From Gammaproteobacteria bacterium (GTDB lineage Bacteria > Pseudomonadota > Gammaproteobacteria > CAJXQU01), in assembly GCA_026984275.1 (NCBI GenBank), contig JALSSM010000204.1, forward strand, positions 1 to 13,376: DNA of 13,376 nucleotides, read 5' to 3'. Under the pieces are notes generated by a model. That model had not been told where the DNA came from. It did no database searches and saw only the letters and a program-made list of their open reading frames with translations. The translations under genes and the position numbers were made by a program. Within the stretch, counting starts at the first letter, position 1. Every line of letters begins with the position of its first letter. This document shows, in pieces, positions 1 to 8,221 of this stretch.

Positions 1-69
1 GATCAAAATAATCTCAAATTACGTTTTGATTCCAGCTATATGACGATGGCAGCGGAAGGTAAGCTTTAA
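1..69 (+). CDS. C-terminal end of ABC transporter periplasmic substrate-binding protein (partial)
   Basis: An open frame runs from the first base to a TAA at 67-69 and gives 22 residues ending in SSYMTMAAEGKL. Its start lies outside the window. It sits 25 bases upstream of the permease and ends in the way binding proteins of the nitrate/taurine class commonly do. Operons of this type normally carry a periplasmic binding protein as the first transporter gene. The call rests mainly on this context, because 22 residues are too few to identify a family. If correct, it is the solute receptor for the permease and ATPase that follow. Confidence 0.6.
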   Translation, partial: DQNNLKLRFDSSYMTMAAEGKL

Positions 70-83
70 TCAACAATTAGATT

Positions 84-97
84 GGAGTGATTGATTG
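84..97 (+). promoter_or_regulatory. Shine-Dalgarno (GGAG, 84-87) that fixes a TTG start at 95
   Basis: GGAG at 84-87 lies seven bases before TTG 95-97, the first codon of the permease frame. No ATG occurs near this point in that frame. The TTG at 91 is in a different frame. The TTG start is therefore the best choice and implies somewhat lowered initiation. Confidence 0.6.
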
Positions 98-919
98 AAA
101 CGCTTAGTCAATATTCAGCCCGGTAAAGGCTGGCGAATTATCCTGGGTCTACTGCCATTTATTCTGGTGTTAGTCATCTATTTGTTTGCTTCGAATGCCA
201 GATTGGTAGTCAACCCAAACGATAAATTGTTACCTTCATTCGGTAGTTTTGGAGAAGCAATTGAGCGCATGGCGATCAAGGAAGATCGCCGAACCGGTAA
301 GATTTTGCTCTGGACTGATACAAAAGCAAGCCTGCAACGTCTTGGAATGGGAATAGGGATCAGTGCGCTGATCGGATTGTTCTTTGGAATCCTGAATGGG
401 TTGATTCCGGTGATCAGAGCAAATCTGTCACCCTTTATTTCTGTCCTGTCGATGATTCCTCCTCTGGCCATATTACCGATTTTGTTTATTGTGTTTGGAC
501 TCGGTGAATTATCCAAAGTGGTATTGATTGTGTTTGGGATCGCCCCCTTTGTGATGCGCGAATTACAACAGCGGGTTCAGGAAATACCAAAAGAACAATT
601 GATCAAGGCACAAACGTTGGGGGCCTCAACCTGGCAGATCATGATCCGTATTATTCTTCCACAAATCTTGCCGAGACTGATCGATGCACTCCGATTGTCT
701 CTTGGAGCCGCCTGGTTGTTCCTGATCGCGGCCGAAGCGATTGCTGCGACGGATGGATTGGGTTATCGAATATTCCTGGTTCGCCGTTATCTGGCGATGG
801 ATGTGATCTTGCCTTATGTGGCATGGATTACTTTTCTTGCATTCCTTATGGACTATGGACTAAGAGCACTAAGCCGTTTTGCTTTTCCCTGGTTTGAAAA
901 AGAGACCTCAGGTTCGTAA
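95..919 (+). CDS. ABC transporter permease, nitrate/taurine (SsuC/TauC) class, probable guanidine uptake
   Basis: This 274-residue inner-membrane protein starts at TTG. Hydrophobic segments are visible at about residues 13-32, 83-106, 115-135, 138-155, 196-216 and 236-255, six in all, as expected for the BPD_transp_1 permease fold. The cytoplasmic EAA-type coupling loop is at about 170-190, with LGAS at 175-178 and the following ILPQILPRL. This loop contacts the ATPase. The stop codon overlaps the next ATG by one base (TAATG at 917-921), so permease and ATPase are translationally coupled. The family transports small oxyanions, sulfonates and amidines. Substrate assignment to guanidine is inferred from the downstream riboswitch and enzymes; urea or a related compound is the alternative. 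Confidence 0.85.
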   Translation: MKRLVNIQPGKGWRIILGLLPFILVLVIYLFASNARLVVNPNDKLLPSFGSFGEAIERMAIKEDRRTGKILLWTDTKASLQRLGMGIGISALIGLFFGILNGLIPVIRANLSPFISVLSMIPPLAILPILFIVFGLGELSKVVLIVFGIAPFVMRELQQRVQEIPKEQLIKAQTLGASTWQIMIRIILPQILPRLIDALRLSLGAAWLFLIAAEAIAATDGLGYRIFLVRRYLAMDVILPYVAWITFLAFLMDYGLRALSRFAFPWFEKETSGS

Positions 920-1692
920 TGGCTGACAATATTATCAACGTCAGTAAGGTCTGGAAGGAGTATGGCGATGCGGTCGTGCTCGAAAGGTTAAACCTTGATG
1001 TAAAAGAGGGTGAATTTTGTACGATCGTGGGCGCTTCTGGTTGTGGTAAAACGACATTTTTACGCATGTTGCTGGGAGAAGAAATTCCCAGTCGTGGGAA
1101 TATTCTACTGGAGGATTCCCCTTTACCTGAGGAACCAACACATGATCGTGGAATCGTGTTCCAACGTTATTCAGTCTTTCCACATTTAACAGTCCTTCAG
1201 AACGTTATTCTTGGATTGGAGTTTACGCAGTCAAAATTTACCGGTTTTTTGTTTGGCAAAGCAAAGCGTATTGCCGTAAATGAAGCAAAAGAAATGATAG
1301 CTGCGGTTGGTCTTTCAGATGCCAGGAATAAATTACCCAGTGCCTTGTCGGGAGGAATGCAGCAACGTCTGGCGATCGCTCAGTCACTGATCAAAAAGCC
1401 AAAGATTTTATTACTCGATGAACCTTTTGGTGCACTTGATCCCGGGATCCGTGCAGATATGCATGAGTTGATTCTATCTTTGTGGGATCAGACTGGAACA
1501 ACGGTTTTCATGGTCACGCATGATCTGAAGGAAGGCTTCTCTCTGGGAACCCGGTTGCTGGTCTTTGACAAGGTACGACATGATCCACAATCACCGGATC
1601 GTTATGGTGCGTCAATTACCTACGACATTCCTCTTGGTATGACCGATGAAAAAATATTGAACAAGATTAAAAGTACAACTGGAACTGATTAG
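919..1692 (+). CDS. ABC transporter ATP-binding protein, nitrate/taurine (SsuB/TauB) class
   Basis: This 257-residue cytoplasmic ATPase energises the permease encoded just upstream. All ABC motifs are intact: Walker A GASGCGKT at 38-45, Q-loop Gln82 (VFQRYSVFPHLTV), signature LSGGMQQRL at 143-151, Walker B ILLLDEP at 163-169, D-loop Asp174 and H-loop His201 in MVTHD. The length is normal for the family, and the roughly 50 residues after the H-loop resemble the tail of TauB/SsuB-like subunits. The ATG overlaps the permease stop, and the next gene follows after 11 bases, so it lies inside the operon. Similar ABC systems are regularly found next to urea/guanidine carboxylase genes; the substrate itself cannot be read from this subunit. 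Confidence 0.9.
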   Translation: MADNIINVSKVWKEYGDAVVLERLNLDVKEGEFCTIVGASGCGKTTFLRMLLGEEIPSRGNILLEDSPLPEEPTHDRGIVFQRYSVFPHLTVLQNVILGLEFTQSKFTGFLFGKAKRIAVNEAKEMIAAVGLSDARNKLPSALSGGMQQRLAIAQSLIKKPKILLLDEPFGALDPGIRADMHELILSLWDQTGTTVFMVTHDLKEGFSLGTRLLVFDKVRHDPQSPDRYGASITYDIPLGMTDEKILNKIKSTTGTD

Positions 1693-1703
1693 AGAGAAAG
1701 ATT

Positions 1704-2456
1704 ATGACCTTAGCAGTCCCCGAAAAAATTATTTATGAAGAACAATTATATGGCGGTCGTGCCTGGTCGTTTGTCATTCGTCGAGGTTATACCTTGCGAA
1801 TCACGGATAGAGAAGGCAACGCTAATGTTTCAGCTTTGTTTTATAACAATGATGAAAAAAGTGAACGCTACAATATGCCGGATACCTTGAAGGCACAACA
1901 TATCGCCTTTTTGACTAAAGGATTTGTTTGTTATTCCGACATGGGGCGGATTCTGTTTTCCATTACAGAGGACACCTGTGGCTGGCATGACACTATTTGT
2001 GGCTGTAGTAATGCAAGGATCGTAGAACAGAAATATGGGCAGGGCAGTTATCAGGACTTACGAAATGATTTCTATCGAAATGGACGCGACCTGTTCTTGA
2101 TTGAGCTTGCTAAATGGGAACTTGAAAAAAAGGATCTGGTTCCAAATTTGAATTTGTTCAGCAAAGTGACAGTTGATGATGAGGGGAATATGCAATTTCA
2201 TACGAACAATTCAGTAGCAGGGGATTTTATCGATCTACGTGCGGAAATGGATAGTCTGGTCGTTTTGAATACTTGCCAGCACCCTATGGATCCTGCCAGT
2301 GAATATTCACCAAAGCCAGTCAAACTGGAGATCTATGAGTCCGGTCCTGCAACAGAGAGTGATCCATGTATCACTTCCCGCGAAGAAAACTTACGAGGGT
2401 TGATCAATACCGAAGCCTATACCTGCCAGTGTCACCAAACAGGATCAGGAGAATAG
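1704..2456 (+). CDS. UAAP1-type DUF1989 protein, probable subunit of carboxyguanidine deiminase (CgdAB)
   Basis: This 250-residue soluble protein of the 'urea carboxylase-associated' family is paralogous to the next gene. The hallmark is DTCGWHDT at residues 90-97 (Cys92, His95), followed by Cys99/Cys101 and a late NTCQHP around Cys191. Cys/His residues in these positions fit a metal site of the kind reported for DUF1989 structures. LRAEMD at 178-183 is shared with the paralogue. In studied bacteria the pair forms CgdAB, which deiminates carboxyguanidine to allophanate plus ammonia between the carboxylase and allophanate hydrolase steps. AGAGAGAAAG lies just before ATG 1704. I leave the gene symbol blank because I am not certain which of the two paralogues is called A or B. 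The alternative is the older 'unknown urea-related' label. Confidence 0.8.
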   Translation: MTLAVPEKIIYEEQLYGGRAWSFVIRRGYTLRITDREGNANVSALFYNNDEKSERYNMPDTLKAQHIAFLTKGFVCYSDMGRILFSITEDTCGWHDTICGCSNARIVEQKYGQGSYQDLRNDFYRNGRDLFLIELAKWELEKKDLVPNLNLFSKVTVDDEGNMQFHTNNSVAGDFIDLRAEMDSLVVLNTCQHPMDPASEYSPKPVKLEIYESGPATESDPCITSREENLRGLINTEAYTCQCHQTGSGE

Positions 2457-2458
2457 AA

Positions 2459-3112
2459 ATGCCAGCACAAGTTCTGACAGAAAGTAAACTGAAAGTTGAA
2501 GAAGCGATCTTTTCTGAAAAGGTTCTGGCGGGTGATCCGTGGATGAAAGAACTCAAAACCGGCCAGGTTCTTCGTATTCTCGATCTGGAGGGAAACCAGG
2601 CCGCTGACACCATGTTTTTTAGTGCCAGCAATTTTGAAGAACGTTATAGTCCAGTAGATACCATTCGCGAACAGGGAAATATTTACCTCACGACAGGCAC
2701 AAAAATATTATCAACAGAAGATAATATTATGTTGACTATCGTTGCAGACACATGCGGTCGTCACGATACACTGGGCGGTGCCTGCTCGACGGAAAGTAAC
2801 ACAGTACGTTACGCCATTGAAAAAAAGTATATGCATGCCTGTCGGGATAGTTTTTTGTTGGCTATCTCTGAATGGGGGCAGGGTTTGACCAAACGCGATC
2901 TGACCAGCAACATTAATTTCTTTATGAATGTTCCCGTCACACCTGAAGGAAAATTAACTTTTGAAGATGGAGTTTCAGAACCGGGTAAATATGTTGAAAT
3001 GCGTGCCGAAATGGATGTGATTGTATTGGTGTCTAATTGCCCGCAATTGAATAACCCTTGCAATGCTTACAATCCCACACCAGTAGAAATGCTGATCTGG
3101 GATTCTAGTTAA
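2459..3112 (+). CDS. UAAP2-type DUF1989 protein, probable partner subunit of carboxyguanidine deiminase (CgdAB)
   Basis: This is a 217-residue paralogue of the preceding protein. The start is taken at ATG 2459, two bases after the previous stop and preceded by AGGATCAGGAG at 2441-2451. A longer in-frame opening upstream runs through the end of the previous gene and is not needed. The motif DTCGRHDT is at 97-104 (Cys99, His102), with Cys109 after it, LLAISEWG at 133-140, MRAEMD at 181-186 and NCPQ at 193-196 (Cys194). The spacing of Cys, His and the late Cys matches the partner protein, as expected for a heteromeric metalloenzyme. The role is the carboxyguanidine to allophanate step, inferred from family knowledge and context. 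The gene is followed by a 107-base gap holding the riboswitch. Confidence 0.8.
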   Translation: MPAQVLTESKLKVEEAIFSEKVLAGDPWMKELKTGQVLRILDLEGNQAADTMFFSASNFEERYSPVDTIREQGNIYLTTGTKILSTEDNIMLTIVADTCGRHDTLGGACSTESNTVRYAIEKKYMHACRDSFLLAISEWGQGLTKRDLTSNINFFMNVPVTPEGKLTFEDGVSEPGKYVEMRAEMDVIVLVSNCPQLNNPCNAYNPTPVEMLIWDSS

Positions 3113-3150
3113 GTCTATGGGAATTCATAATAATTCAGAGCTTCTCAGGT

Positions 3151-3196
3151 GAATAGGGACGACCCTGTTCATTGTAAATTAAGACGGGACGACCCG
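3151..3196 (+). ncRNA. Guanidine-II (mini-ykkC) riboswitch: two GGG-ACGA-CCC hairpins
   Basis: Two hairpins occur in the leader of the carboxylase gene. Hairpin P1 pairs 3151-3158 with 3163-3170: eight pairs, one of them G-U, around loop ACGA at 3159-3162. Hairpin P2 pairs 3185-3188 with 3193-3196: four pairs around loop ACGA at 3189-3192. Both share the ten-base core GGGACGACCC. A 14-base A/T-rich linker separates them, and the gene starts 23 bases after P2. Two small stems capped by ACGR loops with G-C closing pairs, just upstream of a start codon, is the defining architecture of the guanidine-II class, in which ligand joins the two loops and turns on translation. The element lies inside the operon rather than at its head. 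I found no second copy in the window. This is identification by eye, without a covariance search. Confidence 0.88.
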
Positions 3197-3219
3197 AAAT
3201 AACTACAAAGCAAAACTTT

Positions 3220-6200
3220 ATGTTTGAAAAAGTTTTAGTTGCAAATCGTGGTGCAATTGCCTGTCGAATTATTCGTACCTTAAAAAAACTTGGCATTATT
3301 TCCGTTGCTGTTTATACCAAAGCAGATGCCCAGTCTTTACACGTGAGTCAGGCAGATGAAGCCATCTGTCTTGGTGATGCTATTCCAGCCGAGACTTATC
3401 TGAATCAGAAACTGATCATTGATCAGGCAAAGAAAACCGGTGCTCAGGCTATTCATCCCGGTTATGGTTTTCTTAGTGAAACCCCTGAGTTTGCCCAACT
3501 TTGTGATCAGAATAATATCGTTTTTATAGGCCCTCGCCCTGAGCACATGACAGGTTTTGGGTTGAAGCATATAGCACGAAAAATAGCCTATGAAAATCAT
3601 ATTCCACTTTTACCGGGAACCGGGCTTCTTGAGGATCTGGAACAGGCCATCCACGAGGCAGAACAGATCACATACCCGGTTATGCTGAAAAGTACCGCAG
3701 GCGGTGGTGGGATAGGAATGCAACTTTGTTTTAATGAAAAAGAGCTTCGCAATGCCTTTGATTCAGTTCAGCGACTGAGCGAAAACAATTTCGGTAATAG
3801 CGGTATTTTTCTGGAAAAATATATCGAACATGCGCGCCACATTGAAGTGCAGGTCTTCGGAGATGGTAACGGCAAGGTGGTTACTCTGGGTGAACGTGAT
3901 TGTTCACTACAACGGCGAAATCAGAAAGTTGTCGAAGAAACACCTGCGCCACTGATCACGGATCAGATCAGGGAAGAAATGCAGTTGACAGCAAAAACGC
4001 TTTGTAGCGCGGTGCATTATCAGTCAGCAGGGACAGTAGAGTATATTTACGATCCGGCCTCTGAAAAATTCTATTTTCTCGAAGTTAATACACGGTTGCA
4101 GGTCGAACATGGTGTCACTGAAGAAGTCACCGGAATTGATCTGGTTGAATGGATGGTTCGACTTGCTGCGGGTGAGACGCACTTTCTGGATGAATATGTA
4201 CATCAGCCAGAAGGTCATGCGATTCAGGTTCGTCTCTATGCTGAAGATCCGGGTAAGGATTTTCAACCTTCCTGCGACATGCTCACAGATTTCTTTGTGC
4301 CAGCAGGGATCCGTTGTGAAACATGGGTTGAAACAGGTATAGAAATCCCACCTTTTTATGATCCGATGATCGCCAAGTTAATTGTCAAATCTGCTCATCG
4401 TGAACTGGCCATACAGGAACTCACAAATCAACTGACAAAGGTTCGTTGTTCTGGTGTTGAGTCTAATCTGCAATATTTACAACAGGTGATCGACGATGAG
4501 GTTTTCAAAAAAGGACGGCATTACACACGATATCTGAATAGTTTTTCATACAAGGCCAACACGGTTGATGTGATTGAAGCGGGAACCCAGACTACTATTC
4601 AGGACTATCCTGGCAGGACAGGTTACTGGGATGTTGGTGTGCCACCATCAGGGCCCGTTGATAGTCTGGCATTTCGCCTTGGAAACAGGATACTCGGAAA
4701 TCAGAAGGAAGCAGCAGGGCTGGAGATCACACTGACCGGCCCAACATTAAGATTCAATACAAACTCGGTCATTGTTTTATCAGGTGCTGAAATGGATGTC
4801 GAACTGGATGGAAAATCGATTCCATTCTGGAAAATCATCTCAGTTCCCAAGGGGAGTACTTTAAGGTTTGGCAAAATACGTGATACGGGTGTCCACAGTT
4901 ACCTGTGTTTCAGAGATGGACTTAAAGTGCCCGATTATCTTGGCAGTAAATCGACCTTTACTCTGGGCCGTTTCGGAGGGCATTGCGGTCGAGCTTTAAG
5001 ACCGGGTGATGTGTTGCATATTGAAGAGAGTTCTCTGAATGATCATGAACTAACGATGCCTGTATCGCTTATTCCCAGGTACACACACGAATGGCAGATC
5101 AGAACAATTTATGGTCCGCATGGCGCACCTGATTTTTTTACAGATGAGGATATAACAACTTTCTTTAATTCAGACTGGGAAGTTCATTACAATTCCAGCC
5201 GAACAGGGATTCGCCTGATCGGCCCTAAACCAGAATGGGCGCGTTCTGATGGTGGTGAAGCTGGTCTGCATCCTTCGAATATTCATGATAATGCTTATGC
5301 GATTGGGACAGTGGATTTTACTGGGGACATGCCTGTCATCTTAGGTCCAGATGGGCCAAGTCTTGGTGGGTTTGTTTGTCCTGCTACGATCATTAAGGCT
5401 GATCTATGGAAGATGGGGCAATTACACCCGGGTGATAAAATAAGATTCGTCCCCGTTTCACTGAACGATGCTGAAAAACTGGAAAATCAGCAGGAAGAGG
5501 ATATTTCTTCATTGATCCATTCGCCAGAGCCATCGATTAAAAATGTTAATCCGCAATCAGCCATTTTGAAAACGTTGGATGTTCCGGATCAGGTAAAGGT
5601 GGTTTATCGCCCTTCAGGTGACGATAATTTATTGATCGAATATGGACCGATGGTGCTGGATTTAAATTTACGTTTCCGAGTTCATGCTTTAATGGAATGG
5701 ATTCATAACCAGCAAATCCCCGGTATAATTGATCTGACTCCCGGCATTCGTTCGCTGCAGATCCACTTTGATGCTCAGAAAATTTCTCTTTATTGTTTAA
5801 TCGAATTACTGGCAGATGCTGAAAAGGAATTAGCCGACATTGACGATTTGGAAGTGCCCATTCGTGAAGTCTATTTACCCTTATCCTGGGATGATGAAGC
5901 AACCCGTCTGGCGATCGAAAAATACCACCAGGGGGTGCGTAAAAATGCTCCATGGTATCCCAGTAATATCGAATTCATTCGTCGCATAAACGGACTTGAA
6001 AGCGTTGACGATGTGATCAATATTGTTTTCGATGCAAGTTATATGGTGCTTGGTCTTGGCGATGTCTATCTTGGTGCTCCCGTCGCCACACCCATTGATC
6101 CACGTCATCGTCTGGTGACAACAAAATACAATCCAGCGAGAACCTGGACACCGGAGAATGCGGTCGGGATTGGTGGTGCCTACTTGTGTGTCTATGGCAT

Positions 6201-6816
6201 GGAAGGACCTGGAGGTTATCAGTTTGTTGGTCGAACGCTGCAAATGTGGAATCGATACAAACAGACTCGCGAATTTACGGAAGGTAAACCCTGGTTACTA
6301 CGTTTTTTTGATCAAATTAAATTTTATCCCGTTACTCATGATCAATTAACAAAAATCAGGGAAGAATTTCCAGGTGGGAATTATCCTTTGAAGATAGATC
6401 ATAAAGTCTTTAAATTGCGTGAGTACAATGAGTTTTTAAAAAATAATAAATCGTCAATTGATGAATTTAAACAGCAACAACAAAAAGCGTTTGATATCGA
6501 GAGAGAGAACTGGATTGCAACGGGGCAGGCTAATTTTGAAGTGATCAATGATCAGGCTCCAGAATCAAAAGAAACAATTCTTTGTGATACAGAGGTGGCT
6601 GTGAGTAGCCCTGTCGCTGGAAGTGTCTGGAAGATATTAGTCGAAAAGGGTGAAAAAATTTCTCAGGGAGAATCACTGATCATCATAGAATCCATGAAGA
6701 TGGAGATGCAGGTGGTGGCATCAAAAAGTGGGACGGTTACAGAGGTTTTATGTGCCGAAGGTTCTCAGGTGATCAGTGGCCAACAACTTGCTGTGATCGA
6801 TACAGTTAAATCCTGA
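3220..6816 (+). CDS. Biotin-dependent guanidine (urea-type) carboxylase, single chain
   Basis: This 1198-residue enzyme is of normal length for bacterial urea/guanidine carboxylases. It uses ATP and bicarbonate to carboxylate its own biotin and passes the carboxyl group to the substrate. The biotin carboxylase domain spans about 1-450: N-terminal VLVANRGAIACRII, glycine-rich ATP loop KSTAGGGGIGM at 157-167, and catalytic EVNTRLQVEH at 288-297. The carboxyltransferase follows as a KipA-like half at about 455-770 (QTTIQDYPGRTGYW from 457) and a KipI-like half at about 790-1015 (GMEGPGGYQ at 993-1001). The biotinyl domain is at about 1125-1196 with ESMKMEM; Lys1160 is the biotin site, 38 residues from the end. 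ATG 3220 gives the canonical N-terminus but has only a weak ribosome site. Guanidine is favoured over urea because of the guanidine-II riboswitch directly upstream and the CgdAB pair. A true urea carboxylase remains the alternative. Confidence 0.92.
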   Translation: MFEKVLVANRGAIACRIIRTLKKLGIISVAVYTKADAQSLHVSQADEAICLGDAIPAETYLNQKLIIDQAKKTGAQAIHPGYGFLSETPEFAQLCDQNNIVFIGPRPEHMTGFGLKHIARKIAYENHIPLLPGTGLLEDLEQAIHEAEQITYPVMLKSTAGGGGIGMQLCFNEKELRNAFDSVQRLSENNFGNSGIFLEKYIEHARHIEVQVFGDGNGKVVTLGERDCSLQRRNQKVVEETPAPLITDQIREEMQLTAKTLCSAVHYQSAGTVEYIYDPASEKFYFLEVNTRLQVEHGVTEEVTGIDLVEWMVRLAAGETHFLDEYVHQPEGHAIQVRLYAEDPGKDFQPSCDMLTDFFVPAGIRCETWVETGIEIPPFYDPMIAKLIVKSAHRELAIQELTNQLTKVRCSGVESNLQYLQQVIDDEVFKKGRHYTRYLNSFSYKANTVDVIEAGTQTTIQDYPGRTGYWDVGVPPSGPVDSLAFRLGNRILGNQKEAAGLEITLTGPTLRFNTNSVIVLSGAEMDVELDGKSIPFWKIISVPKGSTLRFGKIRDTGVHSYLCFRDGLKVPDYLGSKSTFTLGRFGGHCGRALRPGDVLHIEESSLNDHELTMPVSLIPRYTHEWQIRTIYGPHGAPDFFTDEDITTFFNSDWEVHYNSSRTGIRLIGPKPEWARSDGGEAGLHPSNIHDNAYAIGTVDFTGDMPVILGPDGPSLGGFVCPATIIKADLWKMGQLHPGDKIRFVPVSLNDAEKLENQQEEDISSLIHSPEPSIKNVNPQSAILKTLDVPDQVKVVYRPSGDDNLLIEYGPMVLDLNLRFRVHALMEWIHNQQIPGIIDLTPGIRSLQIHFDAQKISLYCLIELLADAEKELADIDDLEVPIREVYLPLSWDDEATRLAIEKYHQGVRKNAPWYPSNIEFIRRINGLESVDDVINIVFDASYMVLGLGDVYLGAPVATPIDPRHRLVTTKYNPARTWTPENAVGIGGAYLCVYGMEGPGGYQFVGRTLQMWNRYKQTREFTEGKPWLLRFFDQIKFYPVTHDQLTKIREEFPGGNYPLKIDHKVFKLREYNEFLKNNKSSIDEFKQQQQKAFDIERENWIATGQANFEVINDQAPESKETILCDTEVAVSSPVAGSVWKILVEKGEKISQGESLIIIESMKMEMQVVASKSGTVTEVLCAEGSQVISGQQLAVIDTVKS

Positions 6817-6834
6817 CAAAAGAATGGGTTCAAA

Positions 6835-8202
6835 ATGAAGCTCGATTTATCGATAACAAGTTTGCATAACAAGTACAGAGATAAAGAACTGTCTTTGCAG
6901 GAAATGCTTGATTATGTCCTCAATGCCATTGAACAAACGCATCACTATAATATCTGGATCACCGTGTTATCCAGAAAAAAACTCCTTGAATTTATCGAGA
7001 AGTTACCTGATCAAAAAACAGATCAATATCCCCTTTATGGAATACCTTTTGCGATCAAAGACAATATTGATCTCGTTGGAGTTCCAACAACGGCCGGGTG
7101 TGAAAAATATGCTTATCATCCAGAAAAAACAGCTTATGCAGTCCAACGATTGATCGATGCCGGAGCTATCCCGATTGGCAAAACAAACCTTGATCAGTTT
7201 GCCACAGGTTTGGTCGGCACACGTAGTCCTTACGGGATCACACCGAACAGTTTTGATCCTGATTATATTGCCGGCGGTTCAAGTTCTGGTTCAGCCGTCT
7301 CAGTAGCCAGAGGATTGGTGAGTTTTTCGCTGGGAACGGATACGGCCGGTTCAGGCAGAATTCCTGCAGCATTTAATAACCTTGTTGGAGTTAAACCAAC
7401 ACGTGGTTTGATCAGTAATTCTGGTGTTGTGCCTGCCTGTCGATCACTGGATTGTGTGAGCATATTTGCACTGAATCCTGATGATGCTGAATTGATCAAT
7501 TCACTGGTGGTAAACTTTGACCAATCTGATCCTTATTCTCGCAAGAAACGGGCTCCAAAGATAAACACAACTTTCCGGGCTGGTGTTCTGGGGGAAGCTC
7601 ACCTTGCAGAATTTAGCGATCCTGAGTTTTTAGAGTTGTATTATCAATCGATAGAAGATTTTAAAGACAATGGTGTTGAATGTATTGAGATCGATTTTTT
7701 ACCTTTTATTGAAGCTGCAAAATTACTCTATGAAGGTCCATGGGTCGCTGAAAGATATGTTGCTATTCGAAATTTTATAGAAAAGAATCCGGAGGCACTT
7801 TTCCCCGTAACCCGGGATATTATTGAACCCGCCAGTACTCTAAAAACCATTGATGCAGTTGAAAGCTACTATCAATTACAGGCACTGAAACGTCTGGCTG
7901 ATCAGCAACTGGGACAGGTCGATTTTATACTCATGCCAACAGCTGCGGCGATCTACAGGATCAATGAAGTGATAAATGATCCCATTCGTTTGAACTCAAA
8001 TCTCGGTTATTACACCAATTTCATGAATCTTCTTGATTACTGTGCCATTGCAATTCCGGCAGGGTTCAAAAAAGATGGCTTGCCCTTTGGTGTGACCTTA
8101 TTCGCCGACAGATTTCACGATGAATGTTTACTGAAAATCAGCAAGAAAATAATGAAACCGCTCCCTATGGGAGCAACACATTTCACATGGAAATCAATTT
8201 AG
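6835..8202 (+). CDS. atzF: Allophanate hydrolase, amidase domain only (C-terminal domain encoded separately)
   Basis: This 455-residue amidase-signature enzyme hydrolyses allophanate, giving ammonia and CO2 at the end of the pathway. The Ser-cisSer-Lys triad is complete: Lys75 in PFAIKDN, cis-Ser149 in GGSSSGS (147-153), and nucleophile Ser173 in DTAGSGR (169-175). The 74- and 24-residue spacings equal those I recall for AtzF (Lys91, Ser165, Ser189). The substrate loop VGVPTTAGCEKYAY is typical of the family. Known AtzF and Dur1 proteins are about 600 residues because a C-terminal domain follows; here the frame ends after the amidase, and the missing domain is the next gene. The gene begins 18 bases after the carboxylase. 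No damage to the amidase core is visible. Confidence 0.92.
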   Translation: MKLDLSITSLHNKYRDKELSLQEMLDYVLNAIEQTHHYNIWITVLSRKKLLEFIEKLPDQKTDQYPLYGIPFAIKDNIDLVGVPTTAGCEKYAYHPEKTAYAVQRLIDAGAIPIGKTNLDQFATGLVGTRSPYGITPNSFDPDYIAGGSSSGSAVSVARGLVSFSLGTDTAGSGRIPAAFNNLVGVKPTRGLISNSGVVPACRSLDCVSIFALNPDDAELINSLVVNFDQSDPYSRKKRAPKINTTFRAGVLGEAHLAEFSDPEFLELYYQSIEDFKDNGVECIEIDFLPFIEAAKLLYEGPWVAERYVAIRNFIEKNPEALFPVTRDIIEPASTLKTIDAVESYYQLQALKRLADQQLGQVDFILMPTAAAIYRINEVINDPIRLNSNLGYYTNFMNLLDYCAIAIPAGFKKDGLPFGVTLFADRFHDECLLKISKKIMKPLPMGATHFTWKSI

Positions 8203-8221
8203 AAAAGGAGAGGCTGTCATG
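8203..8221 (+). promoter_or_regulatory. Strong ribosome binding site for the detached allophanate hydrolase C-domain gene
   Basis: AAAAGGAGAGG occupies 8203-8213, right after the TAG at 8200-8202 and with good spacing to ATG 8219. This is one of the best ribosome sites in the operon. It supports an evolved gene split rather than a recent nonsense mutation or a sequencing error. Confidence 0.75.

Noticed and set aside
1..94. A second guanidine riboswitch or promoter at the head of the visible operon
   Set aside because: No ACGR-loop hairpins or promoter elements are seen here. The region is the end of a binding-protein gene and a 25-base gap, so the operon head lies outside the window.
2366..2458. 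Upstream extension of the UAAP2 gene to a start at 2366 (248 residues)
   Set aside because: The extra 31 residues overlap the end of UAAP1 in another frame and do not look like the family N-terminus. ATG 2459 has a good ribosome site and gives the normal length.
3121..3136. GAATT/AATTC inverted repeat just before the riboswitch as a terminator or operator
   Set aside because: Only five A/T-rich pairs and no T-run. It is easily expected by chance.
5546..6243. Minus-strand open frames of 120-135 residues inside the carboxylase
   Set aside because: They lie opposite the well-supported carboxyltransferase domain, have no ribosome sites of note, and resemble no protein family.
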